From NCBI GenBank assembly GCA_017532025.1, contig JAFXJX010000075.1, positions 1 through 40,025 of the forward strand: a stretch of 40,025 nucleotides of DNA, written 5' to 3'. Position 1 is the first letter of the stretch; the number at the start of each line of letters is the position of its first letter. The DNA comes from Clostridia bacterium (GTDB lineage: Bacteria > Bacillota > Clostridia > Oscillospirales > CAG-272). The position numbers were made by a program, and so were the translations under genes. Shown one piece after another: positions 6,568 through 15,027 of the stretch. Below the pieces are notes generated by a model. That model was not told the origin of the DNA. It made no database searches and saw only the letters and a program-made list of their open reading frames with translations.

Positions 6568-7650
6568 AACTTCAAAACGTAAACCTGTATGACAGTACTC
6601 TGAAAAAGTTCGTGCAAGGCACGCTTTCGGTTGAAAACGGAAAAATCCAAGAGATCACCTATCAAAACGACGTAGCAGACGGCGACCTCATCATCCCCGG
6701 TCTTGTGGACGTACACACCCACGGCAGAGGCGGCTTTGACTACAACACCGCCACTCTGGAGCAAATGAAGACCATGAAGCGTCTGTATGCCGAACAAGGC
6801 GTGACCACCGTTGTGCCCACCTTGGCATCCGATACGCTTGACAATCTCATCTCCTCGATTGAAAAAATCCGCGAAGCAGGCTATACAGCCGTTCACATGG
6901 AAGGCAGATACTTAAACGAAAAGCGCCGTGGCGCACACGCCGCGCATCTCATTGCACCTCTCACAGCTTCCGAGGTTGCGCTTTTAAGAGAAGCGGCAGG
7001 CGATATGCACCTGCATATTTCCGCATCGTATGAGCTTGATCAGAGCGGAGAATTCCTCAAGGCAGCAAAAGAAAACGGCGCCACCGCCGGTCTTGCGCAC
7101 ACCGATGCCACTTACGATCAAGCTATGACCGCTGTTCAGAACGGTGTGATCTCCTTTACGCACCTCTTCAACGCCATGCCCCCTGTCCACCACCGCGCAG
7201 GGTGCTGTGATGGCAGGTCTGATCTCGGATGCTTACACCGAAATCATCTGCGACGGCTTCCATCTCGCTCCCGAAACGGTAAGACTTGTGAAAACCGCCA
7301 AAGACCCCTCGCGCGTGGTGCTGATTACCGACTCAATGGAAGGCACAGGTTGCCCCGACGGCGAATACAGCATCGCAGGCAATCCCGTCTATCTCAAAGG
7401 CGGCAAAGCCTACACGATCGAAGGTGCAATTGCCGGCAGCACCTTAGAGCTTCTTGACGGCGTGAAGAATTATGCAAACTTCTCTGCCATTTCCTTTGAA
7501 GAAGCACTCCCCGCGGCAACCATCAACCCCGCCACCATGCTCTCACTCGAAGGTGTGGGCGCACTCAAAGAAGGCAACCTTGCTAACTTTGTTCGCCTTG
7601 CCCCCGACTTCACGATCAAAGAAGTTTACGTCGGCGGAGAGAAAATTTAA
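6564..7650 (+). pseudogene. nagA: N-acetylglucosamine-6-phosphate deacetylase NagA, frameshifted
   Basis: Two overlapping frames together give a complete NagA of about 362 residues (family about 380). The first frame has the metal site VDVHTHGRGGFDY, HMEGRYLNEKRRGAH and THLFNAMPPVHHRA. It then shifts at 7200, and the second frame resumes GAVMAGLISDAYTE, through VLITDSMEGTG with the catalytic Asp, to the normal end. Family members read HHR-x-PG at this point. The bases GCA-G-GGT fit GCACCGGGT with two C missing, so a two-base deletion (or one-base insertion) is likely. Read as is, the product is 297 residues ending in unrelated sequence and lacking the catalytic Asp. The rest is undamaged, so the event is recent or a sequence error. 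The start is GTG at 6564. Confidence 0.9.
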
Positions 7651-7659
7651 TCATATACC

Positions 7660-7754
7660 GTAGGGACTTTCCGTCCTCGACTGTCCGTGAACAATCAATT
7701 TCTATTCAATAAGATTTGATTGCTTGCGGACAGTCGAGGACGGAAAGTCCCTAC
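7660..7754. repeat. Perfect 28-bp inverted repeat, palindromic element
   Basis: Arms 7660-7687 and 7727-7754 are perfect reverse complements, starting GTAGGGACTTTCCGTCC. After a small mismatch the pairing continues with CAATCAA on both sides, leaving a short loop. It carries no coding frame and lies just after nagA. It looks like a small interspersed palindromic (MITE- or REP-like) element. Confidence 0.85.
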
Positions 7755-7795
7755 AAAATCAAATCCAATCCATCAATATTTAACCTCCCAAACCC

Positions 7796-7815
7796 GGTAG
7801 GAGTCGACCCCTACC
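7796..7815. repeat. Short palindrome with GTAGG/CCTAC ends
   Basis: GGTAGGAGTCGACCCCTACC is a near-perfect 20-base palindrome. Its ends resemble those of the repeats at 7660-7754 and 19179-19213, suggesting a decayed member of one family. Confidence 0.55.
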
Positions 7816-7832
7816 GCAAATCCAACCGCCTC

Positions 7833-7861
7833 TTGCATTCTTCATAAATCTGTGCTACAAT
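7833..7861 (+). promoter_or_regulatory. Sigma-A promoter of small membrane protein gene
   Basis: TTGCAT, 17-base spacer, TACAAT with TG one base before the -10, 24 bases before the start codon. Confidence 0.8.
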
Positions 7862-7885
7862 AAACCCAAGAAGGGTGGTGACGAT

Positions 7886-8428
7886 ATGGTAAAAAAATTC
7901 AAACCGAATATGCTGACCACGTTTATGTTTATGCTGCTTCAAATTCTTGCCCCATTCTCAATTGGAGTCCCTATTATGCTGCTTTTAATGGGAAAGGATA
8001 CCGCAAGCGAGATTTTAAACCTCATTCCGATATGGTTGGCTGTACTTGTTTTTGTTGTTGTATTCTGCTGTATACTAAATCTCGTTACGCTTCCTTTCAC
8101 AAAGCACACCGTATTTCTTTATGATCATCATTTTTCCCGCGGAAATACCGAGGTCAAATACCGCGATGTCACCCGAATCGAACTTGACACCGGATTGATA
8201 GGACGCGGTGGCGTTAACGAACCCTGCTGTCTTGACTGTTACGCAGGAAAGGAGCTTTTGATCTCCATAGAGCATCCGTCTCTGCTGATGACTTTTCTCG
8301 TAATAAGGCGTTGCAAAACTGCCAAGTTACGGTACAAACGGGTGAAAATGCTCGTGTTTATGTGGGTTCTCGAATTGCTTATGTCTATTGTACTCGGCAT
8401 ATGCGGCGCATACGGTGTTGAATTTTAA
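7886..8428 (+). CDS. Hypothetical three-helix membrane protein
   Basis: A 180-residue protein I do not recognise. There are two N-terminal transmembrane helices (about 10-33 and 46-68) and a third near the C-terminus (about 154-176). Between them is a soluble stretch (about 72-150) of alternating beta-like segments (TVFLYDHHFSRGNTEVKYRDVTR), which recalls the PH-like domain of small bacterial membrane proteins. That comparison is by pattern only. A loop Cys pair (EPCCLDCY) is notable. The gene has its own promoter and terminator and lies between repeat elements, so it is monocistronic. AGGGTGGTGACG before the ATG is a weak ribosome site. Confidence 0.75.
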   Translation: MVKKFKPNMLTTFMFMLLQILAPFSIGVPIMLLLMGKDTASEILNLIPIWLAVLVFVVVFCCILNLVTLPFTKHTVFLYDHHFSRGNTEVKYRDVTRIELDTGLIGRGGVNEPCCLDCYAGKELLISIEHPSLLMTFLVIRRCKTAKLRYKRVKMLVFMWVLELLMSIVLGICGAYGVEF

Positions 8429-8435
8429 AGTTCTC

Positions 8436-8466
8436 AACGGCACCCATCGGGTGCCGTTTCATTTTT
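8436..8466 (+). terminator. Terminator of the small membrane protein gene
   Basis: AACGGCACC and GGGTGCCGTT pair over a CATC loop, followed by TCATTTTT. Confidence 0.85.
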
Positions 8467-8494
8467 AACCGCACGTAGAATTCTACACTATCTT

Positions 8495-8690
8495 TTGTAG
8501 ATCCCTCGCTCCGCGCGCCCTCCTTTGGTCGGGTTCGATGGGAGCTTCAGCTCCAGCGCTCAAGGATGACACACAAATCTGCCCGTGTCATCTTGAGTGG
8601 AGCGTGCACTCGCTGTGCGAGTGCGGCGGAATCGAAACCCGTAGGGCTGCCGCGGCAGGATCTCGGGCGCATAACCCCACATACAACCAA
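8495..8690. repeat. Complex interspersed repeat element
   Basis: This non-coding stretch is dense in short palindromes: GGAGCTTCAGCTCC, GGATGACAC facing GTGTCATC, and GCACTCGC facing GCGAGTGC. Its edges read AGATCCCTCGCTCCGC and AGGATCTCGGGCG. Sequences of the type 'ATCCCTCGCTCCGC...TGTCATC...GGATCTCG' recur between genes in gut Clostridia (from memory). It separates the two convergent genes. Confidence 0.65.
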
Positions 8691-8722
8691 AACACCCTGT
8701 GCCAAAAAGCACAGGGCGTTGT
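8690..8722 (-). terminator. Terminator of the mutS-mutL-tgt run
   Basis: Leftward, GCCCTGTGC and GCACAGGGT pair over a TTTTTG loop, followed by GTTTTGG, directly after the tgt stop. Confidence 0.8.
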
Positions 8723-8723
8723 T

Positions 8724-9860
8724 TTAGTCTTCGCGTCTTGCGTCAACGACGTCAACGTACTTGTTGTAAAATTCTTGGAACTTGCCTTCGTCAATCGCGT
8801 CGCGGATGCCTTGCATGAATTCATTGTAAAAATAAAGGTTATGCAGCACGGCAAGGCGCATACCAAGCTCTTCGTGCGCCTTAAAGAGATGGCGCAGATA
8901 GGCGCGCGAATAGCTCTTGCAGCAAGGGCAGGAGCATTCGGGAGCCACGGGGCGGTCATCATCCGAATACTTTTCGTTAATGATGTTGATCTTGCCTTCC
9001 CATGTAAAGAGGTTGCCGTGGCGCGCGTTACGCGAGGGCATCACGCAGTCAAAGAAGTCGATACCGCGCGATACGGCTTCGAGAATGTTCTGCGGTGTGC
9101 CAACGCCCATGAGATAACGAGGCTTGTCGGCAGGCATATGCGGCTCAACCGCGTCAATGATGCGGTACATATCCTCCGCCGCCTCACCCACGGCAAGACC
9201 GCCGATGGCGTAGCCGTCAAGGTCAAGGGTAGCAATCTGCTTCATGTGCTCAATGCGAAGGTCCTCATAGGTCGAGCCCTGGTTGATGCCGAACAGCATC
9301 TGATGGGGGTTAACCGTATCGGGCAGCGCGTTCAGACGTGCCATTTCATCCTTGCAACGCACAAGCCAGCGGTAGGTGCGCTCGCAAGACTTCTTAGTGT
9401 ATTCGTATTCGGCGGGGTTTTCAATGCACTCGTCAAACGCCATGGCAATGGTAGAGCCGAGGTTCGACTGAATCTGCATACTTTCCTCAGGACCCATGAA
9501 GATCTTTTTGCCGTCAATATGCGAAGCAAAGGTCACGCCCTCTTCCTTGATCTTGCGCAGCTTGGCGAGTGAAAAGACCTGGAATCCGCCACTGTCGGTG
9601 AGTACAGGCTTATCCCAATTCATGAACTTGTGAATACCGCCCAGCTTGCGGATCAGCTTATCTCCCGGGCGCACATGGAGATGATAGGTGTTGGAAAGCT
9701 CGATTTGACAGCCGATCTCACGAAGATCATCGGTCGAAACACCGCCCTTGATGGCGGCGCAAGTGCCAACATCCATAAACACAGGCGTTTCCGCGCTGCC
9801 GTGAACGCTTTCAAAATGGCCTCTTCTTGCTTTTCCGTCTGTTTTCAATACCTTAAACAC
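8724..9860 (-). CDS. tgt: Queuine/preQ1 tRNA-guanine transglycosylase
   Basis: A 378-residue enzyme of normal length that exchanges guanine 34 of GUN-anticodon tRNAs (Tyr, His, Asn, Asp) for preQ1 or queuine. Signatures: LTDSGGFQVFSL with active-site Asp89, AFDECIE, and GIDFFDCVMPSRNARHG with nucleophile Asp271. The structural zinc site is Cys309, Cys311, Cys314 and His340 (CxCxxC plus His 26 residues on, the family spacing). The only start that fits is GTG at 9860, 20 bases after mutL; the ribosome site is weak (GGAAAGG, about 14 bases upstream), so expression may rely on read-through from mutL. No queA or queuosine-synthesis gene is in this window. Confidence 0.95.
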   Translation of the reverse strand: MFKVLKTDGKARRGHFESVHGSAETPVFMDVGTCAAIKGGVSTDDLREIGCQIELSNTYHLHVRPGDKLIRKLGGIHKFMNWDKPVLTDSGGFQVFSLAKLRKIKEEGVTFASHIDGKKIFMGPEESMQIQSNLGSTIAMAFDECIENPAEYEYTKKSCERTYRWLVRCKDEMARLNALPDTVNPHQMLFGINQGSTYEDLRIEHMKQIATLDLDGYAIGGLAVGEAAEDMYRIIDAVEPHMPADKPRYLMGVGTPQNILEAVSRGIDFFDCVMPSRNARHGNLFTWEGKINIINEKYSDDDRPVAPECSCPCCKSYSRAYLRHLFKAHEELGMRLAVLHNLYFYNEFMQGIRDAIDEGKFQEFYNKYVDVVDARRED

Positions 9861-9880
9861 TGTATATTTCCAACCTTTCC

Positions 9881-11815
9881 TCAGGTTCTCTTGAAGAATT
9901 TTTCCATATCACGGCGCGAAAGCTCAAAGGCAATCGGTCTGCCGTGCGGGCAATAGCGGATATCGGGATTTTCAAGCACCGTTTCCACCAACCATTTGAT
10001 GTTTTCGGGGGTGTCGATCAGCCCCGCCTTCATTGCCGCCTTACAGGAGGCTTGATAGAGCGCTTTTTCATAAACCACACCTGTTGTGACAGCCACATTG
10101 CCGGTGCCTTCGGCAAGCTGTTCACAAAGCTTGGTAAGCATATCGAGCGCTTCGGATTCCGAAAGCCCCGCAGGGATGCCTGAAACAAGCGCCCCTTCGG
10201 CACTTGCTTCAAACACAAAGCCTGTTTTCAGAATATCCTCTTCAAATTCGATAAGTGCGGCACGCTCTTCCGGTGTCAAGGACAGCGTAAGCGGCACGAG
10301 AAGCATTTGTGTGGCAAGCGATTCGCGGCTTTTTTCGCGGTTCTTTTTCATTTTTTCAAAGAGGATTCGCTCATGCGCCGCGTGCTTATCGAGAATCAGC
10401 GTGGTGTCTCCCACCTCTACCATGATGTAGGCGTGGAACGCTTCGCCAATGATGCGGTAGAGAGGCAATTCTTTCTTTTCTTCTTTGATTTCTTCCTGTA
10501 TTGGTTCTTTAACTTCCTCTTTCTTTTGGGGAAGATCAAAGCTTACCGCATCTGCCGTAATGTCAGAAAGCGTTGAGAAAAAGTCCTTTTTCTCAGGCGC
10601 TTTTTCAATGACTTTCGGTTCTTCTTTTCTTTCTGAAGTGATCGGTGCTTTGGGAGGCTCCGGTGGCAAAAGATCGGCAATTGACGGCTCGTCAAACACC
10701 TTTTGAGGCGGAATCTCCTTGGTCGGTGTGTCGGCAAGTCGGTCTTCAATCGGCACAAACGCGTTGTAAAGACCGCGCTCGGAGGGCGTCACACGGCGAG
10801 GCTCCAAAATCGGCTCGCCGGTCTCCCTGCTGTCTGACAAAGTGTTTCGCACCGCGCAGTACACAGCATCAAACACCGCGCGCTCGTTGGAAAATTTCAC
10901 TTCAAGCTTGGTGGGATGCACATTGACATCCACAAAGGTGGGATGCACGCTGATGAACAGAACACAAAACGGAAATTTTCCAATTTCACAGTAAGAATCA
11001 AATGCCTGTTCAAGCGCCGCTGTTGCGGTTTTGGAGCGCACATAGCGCCCATTGATGAAGAAATTCTGCCCGCCGCGATTCGAGCGCACCGATTCGGGGC
11101 GCGAGATATAGCCCACCACCTCAATGCCGTCGGTGATGTTTCTCACCTTCACAAGCCGCTCGGCAAATTCCTTGCCAAGGGCGGCATACACCGCCGAAAT
11201 CAGCCGCTTGTCACCCGGTGTGGCAATCTTCACCGTACCGTCCACAATCAGCTTAAAGGCAATATCGGGGCGCGAGATGGCAAGCTTTTCCACAATGGAG
11301 GAAACGGCAAGCGCCTCGGATGCGTCGCGTTTTAAGAATTTTCTTCTGGCAGGCTGATTGGCAAACAAATTTTCCACAATCACCGTTGTGCCGTTTTTGC
11401 ATCCAACCTCGGCAACCTCAGAAAGCTTGCCGTACTCCGAAACAAGAAGCGAGCCGTATCGGTCGCCCTCGCGCTTGGTCATAATGCGGAGCAGCGAAAC
11501 CGAAGCGATGGCGGCAAGCGCCTCACCGCGAAAGCCAAGTGTCATAATGCCGTCAAGGTCGGCGGCAACGCGGATCTTACTCGTGGCGTGACGCTTGATG
11601 GCAACAGGCAAATCCTCACGAGCAATACCGCATCCGTTGTCTGAAACACGAAGAAACGAAACCCCGCCGCGCTTGATCTCCACTGTAATCTCGGTTGCCT
11701 CCGCGTCAAGTGCGTTTTCTAAAAGCTCTTTTACGCAAGAAGCAGGGCGCTCCACCACTTCCCCTGCGGCAATCAAGTTCGCCACATGAAAGTCGAGCAC
11801 TTCGATCTTTGCCAT
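9881..11815 (-). CDS. mutL: DNA mismatch repair protein MutL
   Basis: A 644-residue MutL with an N-terminal GHKL ATPase (KELLENALDA with Glu30/Asn34; DNGCGI; TLGFRGEALAAI), a transducer domain to about 330, a charged Pro/Glu/Lys linker (about 340-445) and a C-terminal dimerisation/endonuclease domain. The metal-binding endonuclease motif is present as DKHAAHERILFE (476-487), with Lys in place of the usual Gln or Met, and CPHGRP lies near the end. MutL of this type nicks DNA to start mismatch repair without MutH. It lies 25 bases after mutS and 20 before tgt, in one operon. The start is MAKIEVLDFHVANLIAAGEVV. Confidence 0.97.
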   Translation of the reverse strand: MAKIEVLDFHVANLIAAGEVVERPASCVKELLENALDAEATEITVEIKRGGVSFLRVSDNGCGIAREDLPVAIKRHATSKIRVAADLDGIMTLGFRGEALAAIASVSLLRIMTKREGDRYGSLLVSEYGKLSEVAEVGCKNGTTVIVENLFANQPARRKFLKRDASEALAVSSIVEKLAISRPDIAFKLIVDGTVKIATPGDKRLISAVYAALGKEFAERLVKVRNITDGIEVVGYISRPESVRSNRGGQNFFINGRYVRSKTATAALEQAFDSYCEIGKFPFCVLFISVHPTFVDVNVHPTKLEVKFSNERAVFDAVYCAVRNTLSDSRETGEPILEPRRVTPSERGLYNAFVPIEDRLADTPTKEIPPQKVFDEPSIADLLPPEPPKAPITSERKEEPKVIEKAPEKKDFFSTLSDITADAVSFDLPQKKEEVKEPIQEEIKEEKKELPLYRIIGEAFHAYIMVEVGDTTLILDKHAAHERILFEKMKKNREKSRESLATQMLLVPLTLSLTPEERAALIEFEEDILKTGFVFEASAEGALVSGIPAGLSESEALDMLTKLCEQLAEGTGNVAVTTGVVYEKALYQASCKAAMKAGLIDTPENIKWLVETVLENPDIRYCPHGRPIAFELSRRDMEKFFKRT

Positions 11816-11840
11816 TTGTCACACCACCCTTCGTTTTGTG

Positions 11841-14411
11841 TTATCCGAGCATTTTTTTCAGCTCAGAGAGAAATATCAAAGCTTCAAGCGGCGTTAAGGA
11901 TTCCACATCCGCCATTTTCAGCTTGTTGATCACATCACTGTGGATGTAATCGTCAATTGTCATATTATCGGGTTCAGTTGTCTGTTTTTGGGGTGCTTTG
12001 CGAGGATTCTCTCCCTTTTCAAGCTCAGAGAGCACTTCCCTTGCCCGCTTCACCACAGCACTCGGCACACCGGCAAGCTGTGCCACCTCAATGCCGTAGC
12101 TGTCGTCGGCAGCACCCCTCACAATTTTGCGAAGGAACACAACGCCCTTGTCTTTTTTCTTGGCAATCACCGAATAGTTCACAATACCCGTGCCGCGATC
12201 ACCAAGCTCGCAGAGTTCATGGTAATGTGTGGCAAACAGGCATCTTGCGCCAATCTTTTTGCTTGCGGTGTATTCAGCCACCGCTTTGGCAATGCTCATG
12301 CCGTCAAAGGTCGACGTACCGCGACCGATCTCGTCGTAAATGATCAAGCTGCGCGGCGTTGCGTTTTTAAGGATGTAAGCCACCTCGGTCATTTCGAGCA
12401 TAAAGGTCGATTGACCGCTGGCAAGGTCATCAGACGCGCCCACACGGGTGAACAGCTTGTCCACAATGCCGATTCTTGCCTCTGTGGCAGGCACAAACGA
12501 GCCTGCCTGTGCCATAATGGCAATCAGTGCAATCTGGCGCATATAAGTCGATTTACCCGCCATATTCGGTCCTGTCAAGATCACAAGACGGTTCTGGTCG
12601 GTATCGAGATACGCATCGTTCGGCACAAAGCCGCTCTCAGCGCAAAATTCTTCCACCACGGGGTGACGACCCTCTTTGATGGTAATCACATCGCCAATAT
12701 CCACCTCGGGGCGTGTGTAGCCGTTTTTCGCCGCCACCTCGGCAAGAGAGCGGTAAACATCCACCGTGGCAATGGCATCTGCCGCCGCCTGAACACGGCG
12801 CACGTTTTCGGAAATCAATGTGGTCACGCGCTTGAAGATCTCGTATTCGATCGCATAGGACTTATCCGATGCGCCGAGAATGGTGGATTCCAATTCCTTG
12901 AGCTCAGGCGTGATATAACGCTCGCCGCCTGTCAAGGTCTGTTTTCTGATGTACGTATTCGGCACGTCGCCGAGATTCGATTTCGAAACTTCAATGTAAT
13001 AACCGAAGACGCGGTTGTAACCGATCTTCATGTTTTTGATGCCGGTGGCTTCCTTTTCGCGGCGCTCGATCTCGTCAAGATACCCTTTCGAGTCTTTCAT
13101 GATCGCGCGCAAGCGGTCAAGCTCAGCATTCACGCCATCACGGATAAAGCCGCCCTCTCTCACCGAAAAGGGTGGATCGTCCACGATAGTCTTCATAATT
13201 ACGTCGTTAATATCTTCAAGTGTATCAAGCTCGCTTGCCAAAACAGCAAGCTCTTTTGCCTTGGACCCTGCAAGCAGGGATTTTAACTTGGGAAGCACCG
13301 AAATGGTGTTCGAAAACGCGCGCAGCTCTTTGCCGCCCGCCGAGCCGTACAAAATACGGGTCATAATACGCTCAATGTCAAGAACACTGCGGAACAATTC
13401 CGAAATTTCCTCGCGAAGCATAAAGTCATCCACAAATTCTGCCACGGCATCCTGACGGCGTATAATACGGTTGGGATTCTTCAGGGGCATTTCGAGCCAC
13501 TTGCGCAAAAGTCTTGCACCAAGCGCGGTCTTGGTCTTATCCAGCACCCAAAGAAGCGTACCGCGCTTTTCGCGCTGACGCATCGTCTCCGTGATTTCAA
13601 GATTTCTTCGCGAGCTGTAATCAATCTCCATAAACTCGCCAATCTCGTAAATGATCGGCTTTTTGAGGTAGGAAATGTCAGTCTTCTGCGTGTCAGCAAT
13701 ATAGGAAACAAGCACCGAAACCGCCGCCGCAGTCACGGGGCTTTCATACATTTCCGCCGCCTGTGTCAGGTATTTGGCAAGACATTTCGAAACTGCCGCT
13801 TCCTCGTATAGCTCTGAGGACATCACGCTTGTCACCGCGCGAAGACGGGTTTTCAAAAATTCGGAAAGCGCACCCTCAGCAGGTGCATTTAAAAGAATTT
13901 CACGCGGGGTGTAGATCGAAAGCTCGTTGACGAGCGTTCCCTCGCTGTCTTTTAAGAAGGTCGCGCGCATCTCGCCCGTTGAAACATCGGCAAGCGAGAG
14001 TCCCGCGCCGTCTTTGGAAAATACGATTGAGGCAATATAGTTGTTCTTGCCCTCGGGAAGCTGTTTGTTATCGGTAATCGTACCGGGGGTGACAATACGC
14101 ACAACGTCTCTTGCCACAAGACCTTTTGCCGTGGCAGGGTCTTCAGTCTGCTCGCAAATGACCACCTTGTAGCCTTTTTCCACAAGTTTTCCGATATAGA
14201 CGTCGGCAGAATGGTAGGGCACGCCGCACATCGGCGCTTTTTCCTCTTCACCGCATTGCTTGCCGGTCAAAACGAGTTCCAGCTCGCGCGAGACAATTTT
14301 CGCGTCATCATAAAACATCTCGTAAAAGTCGCCAAGACGGAAAAACAAGATCGCGTCTTCATGGCGGCTTTTCACTTCAAGATATTGCTTCATCATCGGG
14401 GACAGAGCCAT
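11841..14411 (-). CDS. mutS: DNA mismatch repair protein MutS
   Basis: An 856-residue MutS1, normal length. The mismatch-reading motif DFYEMF (Phe29, Glu31) is intact, and the connector, core, clamp and ATPase domains follow. Walker A is GPNMAGKST (614-622), followed by DEIGRGTSTFDGMSIAKA and the ATPase-domain FATHYHEL. The C-terminal tail (about 800-856) includes the short segment used for tetramer and clamp contacts in other MutS. The ATG at 14411 has AAGGAGGGTGATGC before it. Upstream lies a 187-base gap largely filled by a palindromic repeat; I saw no clear promoter there, so mutS probably depends on the upstream transcript, at least in part. Confidence 0.97.
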   Translation of the reverse strand: MALSPMMKQYLEVKSRHEDAILFFRLGDFYEMFYDDAKIVSRELELVLTGKQCGEEEKAPMCGVPYHSADVYIGKLVEKGYKVVICEQTEDPATAKGLVARDVVRIVTPGTITDNKQLPEGKNNYIASIVFSKDGAGLSLADVSTGEMRATFLKDSEGTLVNELSIYTPREILLNAPAEGALSEFLKTRLRAVTSVMSSELYEEAAVSKCLAKYLTQAAEMYESPVTAAAVSVLVSYIADTQKTDISYLKKPIIYEIGEFMEIDYSSRRNLEITETMRQREKRGTLLWVLDKTKTALGARLLRKWLEMPLKNPNRIIRRQDAVAEFVDDFMLREEISELFRSVLDIERIMTRILYGSAGGKELRAFSNTISVLPKLKSLLAGSKAKELAVLASELDTLEDINDVIMKTIVDDPPFSVREGGFIRDGVNAELDRLRAIMKDSKGYLDEIERREKEATGIKNMKIGYNRVFGYYIEVSKSNLGDVPNTYIRKQTLTGGERYITPELKELESTILGASDKSYAIEYEIFKRVTTLISENVRRVQAAADAIATVDVYRSLAEVAAKNGYTRPEVDIGDVITIKEGRHPVVEEFCAESGFVPNDAYLDTDQNRLVILTGPNMAGKSTYMRQIALIAIMAQAGSFVPATEARIGIVDKLFTRVGASDDLASGQSTFMLEMTEVAYILKNATPRSLIIYDEIGRGTSTFDGMSIAKAVAEYTASKKIGARCLFATHYHELCELGDRGTGIVNYSVIAKKKDKGVVFLRKIVRGAADDSYGIEVAQLAGVPSAVVKRAREVLSELEKGENPRKAPQKQTTEPDNMTIDDYIHSDVINKLKMADVESLTPLEALIFLSELKKMLG

Positions 14412-14451
14412 GCATCACCCTCCTTTTTTATATCCTGTTGATTGCTCGTAT

Positions 14452-14575
14452 AAGCCTCCCTTGTGCAAAGGGAGGTTCTGAGCGTATGCGAAGCGGAGGG
14501 ATTGTATTCAAAAACGCCGTTTCAAACAATCCCTCAGTCAGCTTCGCTGACAGCTCCCTTTACACAAGGGAGCCT
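14452..14575. repeat. Interspersed palindromic repeat with CCTCCCTTGTG ends
   Basis: The left end reads AAGCCTCCCTTGTGCAAAGG and the right end is its near reverse complement (CCTTTACACAAGGGAGCC). Inside, GGAGGGATTGT faces ACAATCCCTC, so the whole can fold into one long cruciform-like hairpin. I recall this CTCCCTTGTGTAAAGGGAG family as a common non-coding interspersed element in Oscillospiraceae and relatives. It sits inside the leftward operon between the YlbF-family gene and mutS. Confidence 0.85.
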
Positions 14576-14598
14576 GTTTCTAAACCCTTCATTCCCCT

Positions 14599-14988
14599 TT
14601 AGTGGCAGCCGCCGCAGGTCGAGCAGTCGTGTGTGCAACCGCCCTGAGGGCCATCGCCCGTAATCTGCTCGGTGATCTTATCCATCACCTTTTTGAGTTC
14701 ATCGTTAAGCGCTTTCTGTGCCGCTTCGATTTCCTCATAAACGGGGTGATGGGTGATAAAATCAAACAGCTCGTCCACGCGGGTGTCAATTCTCTTTACA
14801 AGCTCGTTGTCAATTTCTTCCTTGTTGGCTTCCTGCTCAAGAAGCATTCTCTGTACGTTGTATTCCGAAAAAGCGGTGCGAAGATCCACGTTTTTGTTGA
14901 ATTCCTCGCGTGCCTTGAGAAAACGCTCAGCCGCACCTTCCTGTTTCATTCTCTGACCAAGCATAATTGCCATTTCCATAATTTCCAT
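14599..14988 (-). CDS. YlbF/YmcA-family protein with C-terminal Cys cluster
   Basis: A 129-residue, mainly alpha-helical protein of the Com_YlbF family (MEIMEMAIMLGQRMKQEG, then KAREEFNKNVDLRTAF). In Bacillus, YlbF, YmcA and YaaT form a complex that carries Fe-S clusters and directs RNase Y-dependent mRNA processing, competence and sporulation. Here the C-terminal tail GCTHDCSTCGGCH has Cys at 118, 122, 125 and 128, a plausible cluster or metal ligand set. GAGGAT lies before the ATG. The gene follows miaB by 39 bases, a neighbourhood I recall for this family in Clostridia. The exact role here is inferred from the family. Confidence 0.85.
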   Translation of the reverse strand: MEIMEMAIMLGQRMKQEGAAERFLKAREEFNKNVDLRTAFSEYNVQRMLLEQEANKEEIDNELVKRIDTRVDELFDFITHHPVYEEIEAAQKALNDELKKVMDKITEQITGDGPQGGCTHDCSTCGGCH

Positions 14989-15027
14989 GATTATATCCTC
15001 TTTTCTGTTAATCGTTTTATATCAAAA

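Noticed and set aside
7190-7210. Programmed ribosomal frameshift in nagA
   Set aside because: No slippery heptamer, internal Shine-Dalgarno at useful spacing or downstream pseudoknot was evident, and NagA is not known to use recoding. Deletion or sequence error is simpler.
8538-9572. A 344-codon open frame on the + strand
   Set aside because: Antisense to tgt and starting in repeat sequence; no recognisable domain.
11940-13286. A 448-codon open frame on the + strand
   Set aside because: Antisense shadow of mutS; composition is that of a complementary strand and there is no start signal.
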